A stretch of DNA of 8,417 nucleotides from UBA3537 sp038106885 (GTDB lineage: Bacteria > Bacteroidota > Bacteroidia > Flavobacteriales > Flavobacteriaceae). Where the stretch lies: NCBI GenBank assembly GCA_038106885.1, contig JAYNFX010000048.1:1-8417 (forward strand), given 5' to 3'. This document shows positions 1 through 6,445 of the stretch, one piece after another. The translations under genes and the position numbers were made by a program. Within the stretch, counting starts at the first letter, position 1. The number at the start of each line of letters is the position of its first letter. A model generated the notes under the pieces. The model made no database searches. It was given only the letters and a program-made list of their open reading frames with translations, and had not been told where the DNA came from.

Positions 1-638
1 GAAGAATATGGAATTTGTACATATTTTATGTCGACTTTATCATTTTCTAATTGATATTCAAATTCACCCTCAGTTAATGTACCTGTTATACCAGCTCTAA
101 CCATATTAAAATAAGCCTGTTGAGTACCTGATACAGCTACATTTTGTTCAAAATCGGTCCATGCTTTATAGTTTATTGGAGTTCCTCCAAGGGTAGTAGT
201 TTCTGGGGAAATTGCTTTTAAATTTGAAATAAATTCGTTTAGCTTATATTCATCAAACAAACCAGCCTCATTTTTGAATTCATCAAATGACGCTAGATTA
301 TTTTCTAATAGATCTCGCATGTAATCTCTTTCGACAGAAAGACCTAGTAAATCATACTGATATTTCATTACTTTTGAGCGTACCTCGTTATCCCAAACAC
401 GATTCATAGCTTGTGTATTTGTCATTTGACCAGAAGATTGACGTTGCATGTTTTCAACTCTACTCATAAAATAGTTTCTATCAACTTCTTCCCCGTTAAT
501 AATTGCGATAACTGAGTCAGAGCCTGAACTTGACCCCAAATTATTCAAAACATCTCCAATAACGAAGGAAAATAATGCAAGTGCAATAACGATTATAAGA
601 AATATTGATCTTTGTCTAATTTTGTTTAGTACTGCCAT
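1..638 (-). CDS. ppiD: PpiD/SurA-like peptidyl-prolyl isomerase, N-terminal part (3' end outside window)
   Basis: Only the first 212 codons are in the window; the gene continues past the left edge. The protein starts MAVLNKIRQRS, a short positively charged cytoplasmic segment. One hydrophobic helix follows at about residues 12-30 and then a polar, mostly helical region with NGEEVDRNYF at about 58-67. This order (N-terminal anchor, then a SurA-type chaperone domain beginning with a 'hvNGxxIs' strand) is that of PpiD-family foldases, which sit in the inner membrane and help newly exported outer-membrane proteins fold. Flavobacterial members usually carry a parvulin (PPIC) domain further on; that part is not visible here, so isomerase activity is inferred from the family. 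The ATG at 636-638 is the only start that places the helix close to the N-terminus. It is the last gene of the minus-strand envelope cluster, 105 bases after the CNNM gene, and may have its own promoter. Confidence 0.85.
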   Translation of the reverse strand, partial: MAVLNKIRQRSIFLIIVIALALFSFVIGDVLNNLGSSSGSDSVIAIINGEEVDRNYFMSRVENMQRQSSGQMTNTQAMNRVWDNEVRSKVMKYQYDLLGLSVERDYMRDLLENNLASFDEFKNEAGLFDEYKLNEFISNLKAISPETTTLGGTPINYKAWTDFEQNVAVSGTQQAYFNMVRAGITGTLTEGEFEYQLENDKVDIKYVQIPYS

Positions 639-657
639 TTTGTATGATGTATAAATT

Positions 658-684
658 CAAAAATATAGTGGACGAAAATACCAA
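658..684 (-). promoter_or_regulatory. Candidate Bacteroidota-type promoter for ppiD
   Basis: On the minus strand, TATTTTTG (665-658) matches the Bacteroidota -7 consensus TAnnTTTG exactly. A TTG lies at 684-682, 16 bases upstream, slightly short for the usual spacing to the -33 element. It lies in the 105-base gap before ppiD and would give a 5' leader of only about 10-15 bases. In DNA this AT-rich a chance match is possible. Confidence 0.4.
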
Positions 685-743
685 TTTAATTTGAATTATT
701 AAAAATGGTTTATGGTTTTGTTTTAATAGGTTCCAAAATAGAT

Positions 744-2030
744 TTAATTTGAAACAATTTTTAATGTGACAAGTTCAATTTTAGTATTGCTAACTTTTTC
801 AACAATAAACTCAAAATCTCCAATTTTTATACTTTCTTTTTTTGAAGGAATAGTCTCTGTGTGAAACACAATTAGTCCTCCAATTGTTTCATAATTTTCG
901 TTAGTAGGTAATTGTAATTTATAATTTTCATTTACATAATCAACTTCAAGGCGAGCAGAAAAAAGGAAAATATTATTTTCTAAAACCTGTTCTATCAAAT
1001 CTGCAGTGTCATGTTCGTCTTCAATTTCACCAAATAATTCTTCAACAATATCCTCAATAGTTAAAATCCCAGATGTTCCTCCGTACTCATCCAAAACCAC
1101 AGCCAAACTCCTACGTTTTTTAGTCAAAAAATTCAAAACATCTTTAGCTAGCATAGTTTCAGGAACAAACTTTACAGGCATCATGATTGATTTAATTGAT
1201 TTTGGATTTTTAAATAAATCAAAAGCATGAACATATCCTAAGATATCATCAATTGTATTTTTGTAAACGATTATTTTTGAATGGCCAGTACGAGTAAATA
1301 AATCACTTAGATTATTAATAGAATCATGAATTTCAATTGAACTTAATTCAGTTCTAGGAACCATTACTTCTTTTGCTCTAACTTCGGAAAATTCAAGAGC
1401 ATTCTGAAAAATTACTATTTCATTATCTATTTGATCATTTTCATCAACATTTTCCATTTGTTCATTGATATAATTTTCTAAATCAACTTTTGAGAAAACT
1501 GACTTAATCTTATCTTTACTAGTACTTAAGTATTTTTTTAAGACAAAATCAGAAATCTTTATAACAAAACTTGACAAAAACGAAAATGTTACATAAAAGA
1601 AATATGCTGGAAAAGCAAATAACTTAACTAAAGTATTTGAATATATTTGAAAAAAAACTTTTGGTAAAAATTCTGCAGTAATCAAAATTACTATTGACGA
1701 AAAAATTGTTTGAGTGAATAGGTTCAATTCAACTAAAAAGTAATCTACAATTGGATATTTTGTAGGTATTAATGTAGAAAATAAATTAATTAAAAAATCT
1801 CCCATATATAAGCCATATATCACTAATGCAATATTGTTGCCAATTAGCATTGTTGCTATAAACTTTGATGGATTCTGTGTTATTTTTTTTAATAAGCCGG
1901 ATAAAAACCCCTTTTGTTTTTTTTCAATTTCTAACTGAATTTTGTTAGAAGAAATAAAAGCAATCTCCATTCCAGAAAAAAAAGCAGAAAAAATAAGACT
2001 TGATATTATAATAGTAGCTTGATAGCTCAT
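744..2030 (-). CDS. CNNM/CBS/CorC-domain membrane protein ('hemolysin family')
   Basis: A 428-residue integral membrane protein with the full domain order of the CNNM/CorC family. The N-terminal DUF21 (CNNM) domain has hydrophobic helices at about 5-20, 56-80, 100-118 and 135-162, with the family marks GMEIAF at 20-25, GNN at 64-66 and EFLPK at 120-124. Two CBS motifs follow at about 219-275 and 285-340; the second contains DEYGGTSGI (304-312) and an acidic EELFGEIEDEHD stretch ending at 331. The C-terminal CorC_HlyC domain covers about 340-425. Relatives transport or regulate Mg2+ (CorC/CNNM); the name hemolysin is historical. The gliding protein GldE has the same architecture, but none of its usual neighbours (gldD, ssb, mutY) is visible, so I do not call it gldE. 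It starts 4 bases after the 63-residue membrane protein ends, suggesting coupled expression. The ion it handles cannot be read from the sequence. Confidence 0.92.
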   Translation of the reverse strand: MSYQATIIISSLIFSAFFSGMEIAFISSNKIQLEIEKKQKGFLSGLLKKITQNPSKFIATMLIGNNIALVIYGLYMGDFLINLFSTLIPTKYPIVDYFLVELNLFTQTIFSSIVILITAEFLPKVFFQIYSNTLVKLFAFPAYFFYVTFSFLSSFVIKISDFVLKKYLSTSKDKIKSVFSKVDLENYINEQMENVDENDQIDNEIVIFQNALEFSEVRAKEVMVPRTELSSIEIHDSINNLSDLFTRTGHSKIIVYKNTIDDILGYVHAFDLFKNPKSIKSIMMPVKFVPETMLAKDVLNFLTKKRRSLAVVLDEYGGTSGILTIEDIVEELFGEIEDEHDTADLIEQVLENNIFLFSARLEVDYVNENYKLQLPTNENYETIGGLIVFHTETIPSKKESIKIGDFEFIVEKVSNTKIELVTLKIVSN

Positions 2031-2034
2031 TTAA

Positions 2035-2226
2035 TTATAGTTTTCCCCTATCTTCAAAACGCTTTTGATATTTACTTCTAAAGAAGAAAATAAAAACTGC
2101 AAAGATTGCGAAGAATAAAGACAAATATGCTCTGTTTCTATCATTACTCCAACTAATAATAACATCACTTACAAATAGACATGCAAAAATTAAATATAAA
2201 TATTTAAAATATCTAAAGAATCTCAT
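2035..2226 (-). CDS. Small two-helix membrane protein of unknown function
   Basis: A 63-residue protein with two hydrophobic segments (about 6-26 and 35-50) separated by a short polar turn (SWSNDRNRA), and a basic C-terminal tail (RSKYQKRFEDRGK). With positive charge at both ends and a short hydrophilic turn, it should be a hairpin in the inner membrane with both termini in the cytoplasm. I recognise no named family. It is likely a real gene: the frame is open from a clean ATG, it fills the space between lptC (36 bases upstream) and the CNNM gene (4 bases downstream), and its composition is membrane-like rather than random. Its position suggests co-translation with the CNNM protein, so it could be a partner or stabilising subunit, but that is inference. 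Confidence 0.75.
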   Translation of the reverse strand: MRFFRYFKYLYLIFACLFVSDVIISWSNDRNRAYLSLFFAIFAVFIFFFRSKYQKRFEDRGKL

Positions 2227-2262
2227 TGGTGTGAATAAATTATCTTTTAGTAAATATACATA

Positions 2263-2853
2263 TTAATCTTCAACAAAAACACGTCCAGTGACCTGAATAA
2301 CTTGTGCGTTGGTAAAGTCCTGATTTGAGTCAAATCCATTTCCATTGGTTATATAATTCTTAGTTCTGAATCTAACAGGAAAATCTGTAAATAACCATTC
2401 CTTTTTTTGATCATAATACAACTGGTCTGTTAACAATGTATCTTTTGTTGATGTTATAAGAACAACATCTCCTCTTAAATCAATAATATCAGTCTCTGTA
2501 AATACCACTGCAGTATTAGACACTACGTTACTAGTGTCATTATTTTTACTCAATAGTAAGAGATCAACACCATTTGGAAATTCATAAAAGGGAAATTCCT
2601 GGTTAGAAAAATTTATCATTTTTTGACTGTTTAAAACTGATTTTAACTTACCAGAATCAACATATTTAGTATTTATATTTTCAGCAACAGAAATTGGTAA
2701 AATAAATTCATCACCACTTACTTTAAAAACTTTAAGCCTATCATTGCACGAAATAAGGTTTAGGCTTAAAACAAAAAAAACAAAAGATCTAAACAAATTG
2801 ATTTTTTTATTGCAGTTCAGGAACTTTAATTGTTCTATTAATCCAACATCCAA
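2263..2853 (-). CDS. lptC: LPS export periplasmic lipoprotein LptC
   Basis: LptC is the bitopic or lipid-anchored component that carries lipopolysaccharide from the LptBFG transporter toward LptA in the periplasm. The region from about residue 60 to 190 shows the LptC/OstA beta-jellyroll pattern typical of Bacteroidota members: YVDSGKLKSVL, then FPFYEFPNGVDL, then a 'TETDIIDLRGDVVLIT' strand pair and DQLYYDQKKEWLFTD. The N-terminus holds a lipoprotein signal, a hydrophobic run ending LISC at 33-36, so the mature protein should begin at Cys36. The coordinates use the only in-frame ATG, which overlaps the upstream TPR gene by 47 bases and leaves an unusually long 20-residue stretch before the hydrophobic core. 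A TTG at 2796-2794, 10 bases after the TPR stop codon, would give a compact 16-residue signal and may be the true start. It belongs to the cluster with the TPR and barrel genes. Confidence 0.88.
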   Translation of the reverse strand: MDVGLIEQLKFLNCNKKINLFRSFVFFVLSLNLISCNDRLKVFKVSGDEFILPISVAENINTKYVDSGKLKSVLNSQKMINFSNQEFPFYEFPNGVDLLLLSKNNDTSNVVSNTAVVFTETDIIDLRGDVVLITSTKDTLLTDQLYYDQKKEWLFTDFPVRFRTKNYITNGNGFDSNQDFTNAQVIQVTGRVFVED

Positions 2854-4189
2854 TGGCTATACTCTCACCAGCTCTTCCAGAAGAAAATATTTCACTTTTC
2901 TGAGGTGCTTTTGCTCTGTAGTTAGCAATAGATTTTGAAGCATTTTTCTTCATGTTTGGGTCTACACGACTTGCTTTTAATGCTTCATTAGCTGCTAACC
3001 AATAAACTGCTCTTTTAGAAAAATTATCTTCACCACAATTATTTGCACTTTTTGCATACATAGCTGCAATAGCAAGGTATACACGACCCATACTTGGATT
3101 ATATTTTAGAGCTTTCATATAGTAACCTCTAGCTTGGCCATAACGTCCTTTATTTTTAAAATTAGTGGCAATTTTAAATAATATTTTTGCTTTTGCAAAA
3201 TCATCTGATTCAAGCTCAATTGCTTGATTGTAATATGTTAATGCCTCATCGCTTAGCCCTGACTTCTCTTTCAATAATGCAACATAAAATGATGTGTCAG
3301 CATCAGGATTAAGTTTATTTTTTTGCTCAACAATTTTCACAAACAATGGATCTTCATTACATCCTTTTGAATACATTCTATTCATAGCACGTTGTAACCA
3401 TAAATCATCATTTTTATTACTTTCAAAATCTCTTTGATATAGAGGAATCAGGTTCTCACAATTTGCACGTGAGCCAAGTTTAGTATCGATACTTGAAGAA
3501 ATTTTCTCATAAGCGCTTAAATAACTATTATATGAATTAAGCTTTGATGAATCCTTTCTTGACAATTCCTTCGGATCACCATCATCGTTTAAAAATGAGT
3601 TTCTTTTAGTAGTATAATTTTTAACTTCACTTTCAACTTTCTCAGTAATTACGTCATATAATTCGAATAGTTCTTGAGCAGAGATTTCTCCCAAATCAAA
3701 AATATCAACTACTATAGAAAAATATGTGTATAAACTTTTTGGATTTGTAAAAGTTTTAGAATCTGATTCATAACTCATAGAAAAACATTCTAGAAGATCC
3801 TGTTTACTATACCCAAGTTCGCTCCTGTAATCGTATTTTAATTGACATGCTTTTGCAGAATAGGTTCCAACTGGTGTTGAAGATGGAAAATAATTTTTAC
3901 GCTCATCCCATAATTTCAACATGTCATTAATGAAATTAATTTTTTCTTGACCAACAGAGGTTTTAATCTTATTTTTTAAAATCCTTTCTCCATAAATAAA
4001 GATAGCCTTATTAAATCTCGGATTTCTTTGTCTCAGTTCCATCCATGGTGTATATGCTGCATCATAATTCTTTGACTTAACATATTCACTAAAAATTGAT
4101 AGCGTTTGAATATCTTCCTCGTTTTGAGATGACAGGATGTTTACAATGGATAATACAAAAGCGATTGATATTATAAGTTTTAATTTCAT
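2807..4189 (-). CDS. Exported TPR-repeat protein of the envelope cluster
   Basis: A 460-residue protein with a Sec signal peptide (MKLKLIISIAFVLSIVNILSSQ, cleavage near residue 21-22), so it acts in the periplasm or at the outer membrane. After a helical N-terminal half without clear repeats come TPR units at about 298-331, 334-367 and 368-402, each with the characteristic A/G/Y spacing (for example GRYGQARGYYMKALKYNP). The C-terminus ends in a distinctive non-TPR tail with GCWIN at 447-451. TPRs bind other proteins, so it is probably a scaffold; its partner is unknown. It follows the barrel gene by 19 bases and its end overlaps the annotated start of lptC, so it is almost certainly in the same transcript. 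I associate proteins of this type with this neighbourhood in flavobacteria but know of no assigned function. Confidence 0.85.
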   Translation of the reverse strand: MKLKLIISIAFVLSIVNILSSQNEEDIQTLSIFSEYVKSKNYDAAYTPWMELRQRNPRFNKAIFIYGERILKNKIKTSVGQEKINFINDMLKLWDERKNYFPSSTPVGTYSAKACQLKYDYRSELGYSKQDLLECFSMSYESDSKTFTNPKSLYTYFSIVVDIFDLGEISAQELFELYDVITEKVESEVKNYTTKRNSFLNDDGDPKELSRKDSSKLNSYNSYLSAYEKISSSIDTKLGSRANCENLIPLYQRDFESNKNDDLWLQRAMNRMYSKGCNEDPLFVKIVEQKNKLNPDADTSFYVALLKEKSGLSDEALTYYNQAIELESDDFAKAKILFKIATNFKNKGRYGQARGYYMKALKYNPSMGRVYLAIAAMYAKSANNCGEDNFSKRAVYWLAANEALKASRVDPNMKKNASKSIANYRAKAPQKSEIFSSGRAGESIAIGCWINRTIKVPELQ

Positions 4190-4208
4190 GGCTTTTACAA
4201 TTTAAAAA

Positions 4209-5513
4209 TTAATTAAACTTTCTTTTTTCAAACCAACGCTCGTTAAGAGATAGGCTCAAATTTATATTATAAAAATTTTCTTCAACAAGGTTAGCATTTG
4301 TTGTTCCCCTTCTACCCCATTCAAATCCAATATTGGCATTTGAAAATAAACGACCAACTGGTAAACCTAAACCAAAAGATATGCCAAATTCATCAATTGA
4401 TTCATTATTAACAACAAGTCCAGTATTTTCAAAACGAGCACCTGTTCTAAAAACGATACGTTTCCAATAACTACTAAAAGAATCATATTTTGGAATGAAA
4501 AAACCACCAATAGATACACTCGAGGCATCTTCAAACGTTGAGTTTTCAATTTCAACAAATCGATTTGAAAATTTTGAAGCTTCAAGCAAAGTATAATCAA
4601 AACCTAAAAACCATTTTCTAGGCTTACCAATACCTGCTCCAAAAGAAATTTTTGATGGTAACACTAAATTAGTATTGTCTAAATTGATAGCTTGAAGATC
4701 AATTTCATAAGTTGATTGAACAAATTCTACTTGGTTTGCATCAATTGCAATTGTAGAAAATTGATTTTTATTTTTTGAACTTATTTCTGATTGTGGAGTA
4801 TACGTAAAAGAAGCTGTGAGATCTAAAGATTCAGAAATTTTTTGATCTAATATTACTCCAAAATTAAATGAAAACCCTCCTAAATCTGATCTTCTATCAT
4901 CTCGGCTTTGATATTGTAACATTTCTCCTTGATCATTATATCCAAATGCAATACTAGTGTTTGTAATATTACCGAAATTGTAGTGAGTATCAACACCAAC
5001 CTTTAGACCCTTAAGTAATTGATAACCAAAACCTAAAAAAACACGATTAATTCCACCATCTCCTCTGTATCGAAAAGTCAAATCATTATTTTCATTTCTG
5101 GATTGAAGACTGTAGCCAACAGAAGAATAGGGAATAATCCCAAATCCAAATCCAAACTTATTAATTGGAAGTGCTAATGCTAGATAATCAATTGAAAAAT
5201 TACCATATTTATCCGATGCAGATGATGTTTCAATTTTGGTGTTGGAAAAAGTTGTTCCAATAGAAAATTTAATTGGTCTTGATTCATTATTATAAAATGA
5301 TAAATTTGAACCAGCATATGAAGCTGGATTTCTTAAGTTTACATGGATACTATCAGAATAAACGCTAATTCCACCCATTGATTGATTTTCTACTGTTCCT
5401 TTAAATTTCAAACTCCCCAATCCATAGAACGAGTAGGGTGAACTTGTACTTTGTTGAGCTATTGCAGTTGTTGAAAAAACAATCATGGCATATGCCATTA
5501 ACTTTTTTATCAT
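4209..5513 (-). CDS. Putative outer-membrane beta-barrel protein, function unknown
   Basis: A 434-residue protein with a signal peptide ending AIA before Gln20, then alternating hydrophobic and polar stretches rich in Gly, aromatic residues and Asn/Ser, as expected for an outer-membrane barrel. The mature N-terminus carries the motifs SPYSFYGLGSL (25-35), SMGG (45-48) and NPASY (62-66), which I associate with a large Bacteroidota group related to FadL/OmpP1-like or PorV-like barrels. Glycine-rich strands such as FGFGFGI and SFGLGLPVGR fit a barrel. The C-terminus ends RKFN rather than in the usual terminal aromatic residue. Its ATG overlaps the coaX stop codon by 4 bases (ATGA), so it is probably translationally coupled to coaX. 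Whether it is a transporter or an assembly factor cannot be read from the sequence; the LptC and PpiD neighbours only suggest an envelope role. Confidence 0.8.
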   Translation of the reverse strand: MIKKLMAYAMIVFSTTAIAQQSTSSPYSFYGLGSLKFKGTVENQSMGGISVYSDSIHVNLRNPASYAGSNLSFYNNESRPIKFSIGTTFSNTKIETSSASDKYGNFSIDYLALALPINKFGFGFGIIPYSSVGYSLQSRNENNDLTFRYRGDGGINRVFLGFGYQLLKGLKVGVDTHYNFGNITNTSIAFGYNDQGEMLQYQSRDDRRSDLGGFSFNFGVILDQKISESLDLTASFTYTPQSEISSKNKNQFSTIAIDANQVEFVQSTYEIDLQAINLDNTNLVLPSKISFGAGIGKPRKWFLGFDYTLLEASKFSNRFVEIENSTFEDASSVSIGGFFIPKYDSFSSYWKRIVFRTGARFENTGLVVNNESIDEFGISFGLGLPVGRLFSNANIGFEWGRRGTTNANLVEENFYNINLSLSLNERWFEKRKFN

Positions 5514-6241
5514 TTTTTTGAGTTAAATTCTAATAAGAAGTTTAGCCCTTCCAATAGAAAATTTGAGAAAACAAATATGCTACTTTTTAATTGTTTACAC
5601 AAGAAATTAGCATCTCCACCTGTTAAAACCACTGTCAGATCAACAAATTCTTTATTGTATTGATTAATAACACCTTCAATTTCATTAATTATTCCATATA
5701 CAACTCCTGAGTGAATAGAATTTTTTGTTGAGTTTCCAATTATTGTATTTGGTAGTTTAGGATCTAATAAAGGTAAATTTTTTGTTTGTTTATTTAATGA
5801 CTCATATCTCATCCTTAACCCTGGAGATATTGCACCTCCTTGATAGATTTTCTTTGAATCAATATAATCGTATGTTATACATGTACCAGCGTCTATGACC
5901 AAAACATTTTTATTTGGAAATTTATCGAACGCTGCAGATACCAAAACCAGTCTGTCTAAGCCAATTGTTTTTAATGTTTTATAATTGTTCGTAAACGGAA
6001 ATTTAAAATTATAGTCTAGTATTGAAATCTCTTTTTCTGTGAAGCTTTTTTTTAAAATACTAATATCACAGTCTGAAACTGATGATAAAATTATTTTTTT
6101 AATTTTTTCATATTTTAGAACAACTTGTTTTGTTACTTTATTAAAATCTTCCTTTGGAGTTACAAAAAAATCGACTTGATGTTTTAAATCATAAACTGCC
6201 AATTTTGCGTTGGTGTTTCCTATGTCAATTATTAATTTCAT
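5510..6241 (-). CDS. coaX: Type III pantothenate kinase
   Basis: CoaX phosphorylates pantothenate to 4'-phosphopantothenate, the first step of coenzyme A synthesis, in the cytoplasm. This type requires a monovalent cation and is not inhibited by CoA. The 243-residue length is normal for the family. Diagnostic motifs of the ASKHA-fold kinase are all present and in order: DIGNTNAKL from residue 6 (phosphate-binding loop), GLDR at 94-97 (the Asp that acts as general base in characterised CoaX), DAGTCITYD from 117, GGAISPG at 135-141 and TGGD at 207-210. Nothing is missing, so it should be active. The start at 6241 places DIGNT at the expected distance from the N-terminus. It is the first gene of the minus-strand cluster, 95 bases from the divergent tRNA-Phe, and overlaps the barrel gene by 4 bases. 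A palindrome lies just upstream of its start. Confidence 0.96.
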   Translation of the reverse strand: MKLIIDIGNTNAKLAVYDLKHQVDFFVTPKEDFNKVTKQVVLKYEKIKKIILSSVSDCDISILKKSFTEKEISILDYNFKFPFTNNYKTLKTIGLDRLVLVSAAFDKFPNKNVLVIDAGTCITYDYIDSKKIYQGGAISPGLRMRYESLNKQTKNLPLLDPKLPNTIIGNSTKNSIHSGVVYGIINEIEGVINQYNKEFVDLTVVLTGGDANFLCKQLKSSIFVFSNFLLEGLNFLLEFNSKK

Positions 6242-6255
6242 AACATAAATTAAAG

Positions 6256-6267
6256 TGTAAATTTACA
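6256..6267. promoter_or_regulatory. Perfect 12-base palindrome upstream of coaX (possible operator)
   Basis: TGTAAATTTACA is a perfect inverted repeat centred between 6261 and 6262, ending 15 bases before the coaX start codon. Part of it, AAATTTAC, recurs in direct orientation at 6283-6290, immediately before the -33 element of the divergent tRNA promoter, 24 bases away. The position suits a regulator binding site, but no regulator gene is nearby and AT-rich DNA yields such palindromes by chance. Confidence 0.35.
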
Positions 6268-6290
6268 AAACCATTTTTTTAAAAATTTAC

Positions 6291-6320
6291 TTTGGGAAAA
6301 CTAAAATTGCATTATATTTG
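6291..6320 (+). promoter_or_regulatory. Bacteroidota-type promoter of tRNA-Phe
   Basis: TTTG at 6291-6294 (-33 element) and TATATTTG at 6313-6320 (exact match to the -7 consensus TAnnTTTG) are 18 bases apart. Transcription should begin around 6325, about a dozen bases before the mature tRNA 5' end, leaving a short leader for RNase P. Both elements and their spacing match the phylum consensus, making this the clearest promoter in the window. Confidence 0.85.
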
Positions 6321-6336
6321 TCGCTGCATTATGCGG

Positions 6337-6409
<73 letters not shown>

Positions 6410-6410
6410 C

Positions 6411-6445
6411 AAATCCCATTAATTCTAATGGGATTTTTATTTTTC
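6411..6445 (+). terminator. Rho-independent terminator of tRNA-Phe
   Basis: An 11-pair perfect stem, AAATCCCATTA (6411-6421) with TAATGGGATTT (6426-6436), has a 4-base loop and is followed by TTATTTTTC. It begins one base after the tRNA discriminator region. On the minus strand the stem is not followed by a T run, so it should stop plus-strand transcription well but the convergent dehydrogenase transcript less efficiently. The T tract overlaps the final codons and stop of that gene. Confidence 0.85.

Noticed and set aside
1006..1230. 74-residue plus-strand frame
   Set aside because: Lies wholly inside the CNNM gene on the opposite strand; Ser/Ile-rich translation without family features.
744..2030. 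Gliding motility protein GldE
   Set aside because: The architecture is the same, but the neighbours expected for gldE (gldD, ssb, mutY) are absent and the lptC/ppiD context fits another member of the CNNM family.
2744..2938. 64-residue plus-strand frame
   Set aside because: Opposite-strand shadow of the lptC start and TPR end, where two real minus-strand frames already meet.
4367..4600. 77-residue minus-strand frame
   Set aside because: Alternative frame inside the barrel protein gene, whose own frame is continuous with a signal peptide and recognised motifs.
6242..6280. coaX operon promoter on the minus strand
   Set aside because: TGGTTTTG and TAAATTTA each miss the -7 consensus by one base and no TTG lies at the right distance, so I do not call one.
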